Of a stretch of 17,111 bases of DNA, positions 13,910 through 17,111 are shown piece after piece; within the stretch, counting starts at the first letter, position 1; every line of letters starts with the position of its first letter. Both the position numbers and the translations under genes were made by a program. Under the pieces are notes generated by a model, which saw only the letters and a list, made by a program, of their open reading frames with translations, had not been told where the DNA came from and did not search any database. The stretch is from the NCBI GenBank assembly GCA_012798865.1, contig JAAZMK010000025.1, positions 1-17,111 on the forward strand. The letters are read 5' to 3'. The stretch comes from Clostridiaceae bacterium. Lineage in GTDB: Bacteria > Bacillota > Clostridia > Saccharofermentanales > DTU023.

Positions 13910-14971
13910 ATGACAAACGAAAGTAAGCCGCTACTCATCCTCACGACTGATCTCACCAATCCATGGAACAATTTAGCGCTTGAAGAGTACCTCATGGGAC
14001 TCTGCGAAAGCGATCTGACAGAGGCGGGCGAGCACCCTTACGGCGCCGTTCTCTTTTTGTGGCAGAATCGGCACACTGTCGTCATCGGACGCAATCAAAA
14101 CGCGTGGGCGGAGTGCAAAACGGGACTGCTTGAGGACGAAGGCGGATTCCTCGCGCGACGCAGCACCGGCGGCGGAGCCGTTTACCACGATCTCGGAAAT
14201 TTGAATTTCTCGATCATCCTCCCACGCGCAAAATTCGATCTCGGCGAGAGTTTTAGAGTCATTCTTGACGCCGTTCAGTCGCTGGGGCTCGCTGCAGTTC
14301 GCTCGGGTAGAAACGATATCCTGCTCGACGGAAGAAAATTTTCCGGCAACGCGTTCCGGTATATGCGGGGCGTCGGTCTCCATCACGGAACGCTGATGGT
14401 TGACACCGATGTCGAGCCGATGATGCGATACCTCACCGTAGCTGACTCTAAGTTGAAGTCGCGAGCCATCAAATCGGTGAAGTCGCGCGTGATCAATCTC
14501 CGCGAAGCCAAACACGATTTGACGATTACCGAACTGATGGATGCCGTCGGAAGCTCATTTGCGGAGCAATACGGTCAAGGACGCGCCGTCATCACAAAGA
14601 CCGTGTCTGAATTACCCGGAGATGAAAAGTTGGCTGACTTGGAAGCCCTTTACGCGTCTTGGGAATGGAGGTACGGACGCGCGATCGGTTTTGACGCACA
14701 GGTCGAGACGGAGCGCTTTCCATGGGGACAAGCAGATATTCGCTTTAAAGTGGCTCAGGGAATCATCGCCGATACCGTCATTTTCAGTGATGCGCTCGAC
14801 AGCGATTTTATCGACTGTATCGCAAAATCACTCATCGGCGTTCCTTTCACGTCCCGCGACATGGCTGAGCGCGTCGAATCTCTCGGGTGTACGGAAGAAA
14901 CGATCGGTGACATCTCGCAAACGGTCATCGCGCACGATATTGCACGAACCTTGCTGGATGAAGCGTTCTAA
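13910..14971 (+). CDS. lplA: Lipoate-protein ligase A
   Basis: A 353-residue enzyme that activates free lipoate with ATP to lipoyl-AMP and transfers it to a lysine on lipoyl domains such as E2 subunits or GcvH. The catalytic domain starts LTNPWNNLALEEY and contains RRSTGGGAVYHD (83-94), NLNFS, and GRKFSGNA (141-148) with Lys143 as the expected catalytic lysine. HHGTLMVD follows, and then the KSVKSRVINL linker. The last ~110 residues form the LplA accessory domain, so no separate LplB is needed. Length is close to E. coli LplA (338) and B. subtilis LplJ (331). ATG 13910 is preceded only by a poor AGAAAAG site. It implies use of scavenged lipoate. No lipoylated target protein lies in the window. 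The end is convergent with the PAP2 gene, 10 bp apart. Confidence 0.93.
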   Translation: MTNESKPLLILTTDLTNPWNNLALEEYLMGLCESDLTEAGEHPYGAVLFLWQNRHTVVIGRNQNAWAECKTGLLEDEGGFLARRSTGGGAVYHDLGNLNFSIILPRAKFDLGESFRVILDAVQSLGLAAVRSGRNDILLDGRKFSGNAFRYMRGVGLHHGTLMVDTDVEPMMRYLTVADSKLKSRAIKSVKSRVINLREAKHDLTITELMDAVGSSFAEQYGQGRAVITKTVSELPGDEKLADLEALYASWEWRYGRAIGFDAQVETERFPWGQADIRFKVAQGIIADTVIFSDALDSDFIDCIAKSLIGVPFTSRDMAERVESLGCTEETIGDISQTVIAHDIARTLLDEAF

Positions 14972-14981
14972 TTGTCTCGTC

Positions 14982-15692
14982 TTACAGAGTTGATTCGGTC
15001 AGAACTTTCTTCTCGTACAGGCGGATCACGGGAATCGACAACGGGATCGCCAAGAGTCCGTAGACGATGCCGCCGGGGATATCGAGGACGACGTGCTGTT
15101 TCGTGGTGACGGTAGAGATGGCGATGAGTCCGAAATAAATCGTTACCAGAAGTTTCACCCATAGTTTCGCCTCGCGGAAAAACCAGATCATGACCATGGT
15201 GATGACGCAGTTAATCACATGTATAGAAGGAAAACCGCAATAGTGGTTATCGACGCGGTAGACGATGGCAAGTATCTTTGAAAAGATGTCGGTCCCCGCA
15301 AAAACTTCTTCGTAAGGGCGTGGAATCATCGTCTGAAAAAACGGAAAAGTTACATTGGCCATCAACTGACCGATGCCCAACGTGATTAAGTAACGCCGCA
15401 TCAGATGGCGATCGTAAAAGAAGTAAACGACAGCAAGCGCAATAATCAGCGGCGCCCACGACATATAGATGACAATCGTCCAAGGCATGAGCGGGATGAC
15501 CTGATCGAAAGGAATCGATAGATCACGCACCGTTCCAAAAGGACGATTCAGAAGCTCCATCACCCACATAGAGGCAAAAAAGACGGCAATCAACACGGCA
15601 TCTCGCCAGAAATGGCGACAATAACGAAGGTAGGAACCTTTAACTTTGAATGAAGGGGTCGAGGGTTTTTCTACTCTTCTTATCTCTTGCAT
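14982..15692 (-). CDS. PAP2-superfamily membrane phosphatase, IPC-synthase-like
   Basis: A 236-residue membrane protein with about six hydrophobic segments. The PAP2 active-site motifs are visible: the first is degenerate (MIPRPYEEV, ~122-130, keeping RP), the second is GFPSIHV with His158, and the third is STVTTKQHVVLD with Ser193, His200 and Asp204. The spacing and the CGFPSIH...TTKQH...D pattern fit the PAP2_3 branch related to inositol phosphorylceramide synthase (Aur1) more than classical PgpB or BcrC. It probably cleaves or transfers a lipid phosphate group at the outer membrane face. Substrate unknown: phosphatidate, undecaprenyl pyrophosphate or a head-group exchange are all possible. 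ATG 15692 has AAGGAA 7 nt upstream. It may have its own promoter (15746-15774) and lies 168 nt after the YwaF-like gene on the same strand. Confidence 0.85.
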   Translation of the reverse strand: MQEIRRVEKPSTPSFKVKGSYLRYCRHFWRDAVLIAVFFASMWVMELLNRPFGTVRDLSIPFDQVIPLMPWTIVIYMSWAPLIIALAVVYFFYDRHLMRRYLITLGIGQLMANVTFPFFQTMIPRPYEEVFAGTDIFSKILAIVYRVDNHYCGFPSIHVINCVITMVMIWFFREAKLWVKLLVTIYFGLIAISTVTTKQHVVLDIPGGIVYGLLAIPLSIPVIRLYEKKVLTESTL

Positions 15693-15745
15693 AACATTTT
15701 CCTTGCTTTCATTGTTTTATAAGAAGTCGTCAATCACATATGAAT

Positions 15746-15774
15746 ACTTTAGGGCTTCCTTGCGATCGATTCAA
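15746..15774 (-). promoter_or_regulatory. Candidate promoter for the PAP2 gene
   Basis: On the minus strand TTGAAT (15769-15774) and TAAAGT (15746-15751) are separated by exactly 17 bp, each matching four of six consensus bases. It would give a ~47-nt leader. No terminator is seen between the YwaF-like gene and this site, so read-through is also possible. Confidence 0.4.
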
Positions 15775-15860
15775 CATTGTCGCATAGTCGACTCATCCGT
15801 ACGATCGACAGACAGCAGGCAGTTTCACTTAGTGTACCGTTCGAAACAATAATGAGCGCA

Positions 15861-16643
15861 TTAGACGGCGTGCGTTGGCTTTCTCGCGCATACTTTGTTC
15901 AGGAATCGACCAAAAGCGTACAGGAGTAAAATCAAGAGCTCGTACCCGATTAACATGATCAGATAGTAGAGAAACGGCGGGAATGACAGCACGAAATCCT
16001 TAAGCGATCCGGGCGGGAACAGCAAGTAACCGTAGTTGAACTTAAGCTCAGCACGTGCGATAAACGTTCCGTTAAACGCCGCATTGAACAGAATCAGAAA
16101 GACATTGTACACGAACGTGACGATCAGCGCGAGTTTCAATCCTTTCTTTTCAAACTGATAGTCCAAGACGAATACGACGTAGCAGATGGCCCATCCGAGC
16201 AGCAGGTGAACGATAAAGAATTGGAAATTTGTGTAATGCGGAAAGTCAAATCGGTAGAGATCCATAAAGATCATTGAAAAAATCGTCCCGAGCGCTCCCC
16301 AAAAAATCCAAATCGGTCGCAAAACCTTAACGCCGAAGACGAGATCGAGAATGAGAAGCGGCACGGCGATGCGACAATGGTAGAGGGGCAGGCTCAGCTC
16401 AAGGTTAAAATAACCGGATATAAACTGCCAACTGTAGAGCACTACTTGATCGACTAGGAGAATCACGCCCATCGCTTTCGCGATGCATGCGGGATTGCGC
16501 AATTTCGACAGACGATCGCGCGACAGAAAAAGGAACACCATCGCGCCGAGCCATAATACATACAATCCGATCTTTAACGGAAGCGGAATGATGATAGGCA
16601 ATTCCCGTTCAACACCGCTAAAAAAACTTAAAACGAAATTCAT
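15861..16643 (-). CDS. YwaF/TMEM164-family integral membrane protein
   Basis: A 260-residue protein with about seven hydrophobic segments, matching the TIGR02206/YwaF family related to animal TMEM164. The family signature LPLYHC (85-90) with Cys90 is followed by RIAVPLLILDLVFG, a WGALGTIF segment and IVHLLLGW with His146. TMEM164 has been described as a phospholipid acyltransferase using a Cys and a His in these parts of the fold; transfer of that function to YwaF is an inference. The C-terminus is short and basic. ATG 16643 has AGGAG 5 nt upstream, a very good site. It is first in a possible two-gene unit with the PAP2 phosphatase, both acting in the membrane. Confidence 0.82.
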   Translation of the reverse strand: MNFVLSFFSGVERELPIIIPLPLKIGLYVLWLGAMVFLFLSRDRLSKLRNPACIAKAMGVILLVDQVVLYSWQFISGYFNLELSLPLYHCRIAVPLLILDLVFGVKVLRPIWIFWGALGTIFSMIFMDLYRFDFPHYTNFQFFIVHLLLGWAICYVVFVLDYQFEKKGLKLALIVTFVYNVFLILFNAAFNGTFIARAELKFNYGYLLFPPGSLKDFVLSFPPFLYYLIMLIGYELLILLLYAFGRFLNKVCARKPTHAV

Positions 16644-16860
16644 TTTCTCTCCTCACCGAAAGCGGCATTCAATGTCTCGGCGATCGAGAAAATCTGTTCA
16701 GCCGTTACCCAACATGCCTCTATTGCATTGATACGTGTATTCAAATATACATCGCCATTATACGCGATAATAGGCAGTCTTCATACCCTTCGCGTCGCGG
16801 ATTCTTCGGTAGATAATTTGCTGTCTGAATGACAGAACAAATTAGACAGCGTGAGACAAC
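16644..16860. other. Upstream region of the YwaF-like gene
   Basis: No supported gene. A minus-strand open frame here (16741-16935) runs through the terminator at 16861-16911 and has no recognisable content. Structure seen: a TATAAT box (16757-16762, minus), TGTAT/ATACA arms at 16736-16751 just downstream of it, and GCTGTCT (16820-16826) with AGACAGC (16844-16850), a perfect 7-bp inverted repeat that overlaps a second pairing CTGTC/GACAG (16821-16835). The last could be an operator or part of a leader. Confidence 0.5.
16757..16762 (-). promoter_or_regulatory. Candidate -10 box of the YwaF-like gene
   Basis: A perfect TATAAT on the minus strand, 114 nt before the start codon. The matching -35 position is poor, so recognition may need an activator. 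TGTAT-N6-ATACA (16736-16751) overlaps the expected transcription start and is a possible repressor site. Confidence 0.42.
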
Positions 16861-16911
16861 AAAAAATTCCCGGTCTCCCCGTTCGAATAAGATCGTATGT
16901 GAGACCGGGAA
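16861..16911 (-). terminator. Minus-strand Rho-independent terminator
   Basis: TTCCCGGTCTC (16867-16877) and GAGACCGGGAA (16901-16911) form a perfect 11-bp stem with a 23-nt loop. Read on the minus strand the stem runs into TTTTTT. It ends transcription arriving from the right, which supports a minus-strand gene at the window edge. Confidence 0.82.
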
Positions 16912-16948
16912 CTCGTTCCCTCGGAAAATATTCAATTATCTAGGACAT

Positions 16949-16966
16949 GTCACCAATTCCGGTGAC
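16949..16966 (-). repeat. Small hairpin after the partial gene
   Basis: GTCACC (16949-16954) and GGTGAC (16961-16966) form a perfect 6-bp stem with a 6-nt loop, 10 nt past the stop codon of the partial gene. No T-run follows, so it is probably only part of the 3' UTR. Confidence 0.45.
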
Positions 16967-16976
16967 CGCTCACTTG

Positions 16977-17111
16977 TTATTTCCCGTTACGAGCGCGATT
17001 TCTGCCTTGGTTCTCTGCGCGGCGCTGTTCTCTCGTTTCGTAATTCGGGCAAGTCTCGTCGCAGTTCTCTCCGACCTGTCCGTCACAAATGCGGTTCGCG
17101 CGGTTCTCTGC
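16977..17111 (-). CDS. 3' end of an unrecognised Cys-containing hydrophilic protein (partial)
   Basis: The last 44 codons and TAA stop of a frame that continues beyond the right edge. The peptide is very polar, rich in Asn, Arg and Glu, and has three Cys in the pattern ICDGQVGENCDETCPN; near-repeated AENRANR and AENQGRNR flank it. I do not recognise the family. Support for this frame is the minus-strand terminator 66 nt beyond its stop and the clear hairpins in the gap. A caution: another minus frame and the complementary plus frame are also open over the same bases, so the frame choice is not certain. The Cys spacing could bind metal or form disulfides; this is a guess. Confidence 0.45.
   Translation of the reverse strand, partial: AENRANRICDGQVGENCDETCPNYETREQRRAENQGRNRARNGK

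Noticed and set aside
16741..16935. A 64-codon minus-strand open frame before the YwaF-like gene
   Set aside because: It spans the Rho-independent terminator and the likely promoter and resembles nothing known.

Overview
The window looks like chromosomal DNA of a low-to-moderate-GC Firmicute, most likely a Clostridia-type anaerobe. This rests on strong AGGAGG-type ribosome binding sites, a lipobox substrate-binding protein, a B. subtilis-like mazG-rqcP-divIC gene order, a YwaF-family membrane protein and Rho-independent terminators. No rRNA, tRNA, CRISPR array, transposase, phage gene or attachment site is visible. The lineage call is an inference from gene content. I could not run any search.

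Layout, left to right. 1-475: no supportable gene. 476-1417 (+): a secreted protein with an acidic middle and a C-terminal SleB-like cell-wall-hydrolase domain. 1453-1493: a bidirectional terminator. 1531-6299 (-): a four-gene nucleoside importer operon, transcribed in the order lipoprotein (bmpA), permease (nupP), permease (nupQ), ATPase (nupO), with a strong hairpin between bmpA and nupP. 6300-6806: a divergent regulatory region with a candidate promoter and a structured leader on each side. 6807-10605 (+): xdhA-xdhB-xdhC, a three-subunit molybdenum hydroxylase of the xanthine dehydrogenase type, ended by a terminator at 10686-10726.

10791-13804 (-): a housekeeping cluster transcribed as NUDIX-MazG fusion, rqcP (S4 RNA-binding), divIC/ftsB-like septum protein, then nfo (endonuclease IV). 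13910-14971 (+): lipoate-protein ligase, divergent from the fusion gene. 14982-15692 and 15861-16643 (-): two membrane proteins, a PAP2/IPC-synthase-like phosphatase and a YwaF/TMEM164-like protein. 16861-16911: a minus-strand terminator. 16977-17111 (-): the 3' end of an unrecognised Cys-containing gene that continues past the window.

How the genes fit together. The importer and xanthine dehydrogenase, divergent from one control region, suggest a purine scavenging or catabolism module: nucleosides enter through BmpA-NupOPQ and the base is oxidised by XdhABC. The housekeeping cluster joins nucleotide-pool cleaning (NUDIX plus MazG), ribosome quality control, cell division and abasic-site repair. 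The most unusual items are the NUDIX-MazG fusion, the nested-stem leader just upstream of xdhA, and the pairing of two lipid-type membrane enzymes near the right end. None is proven to be a new system.
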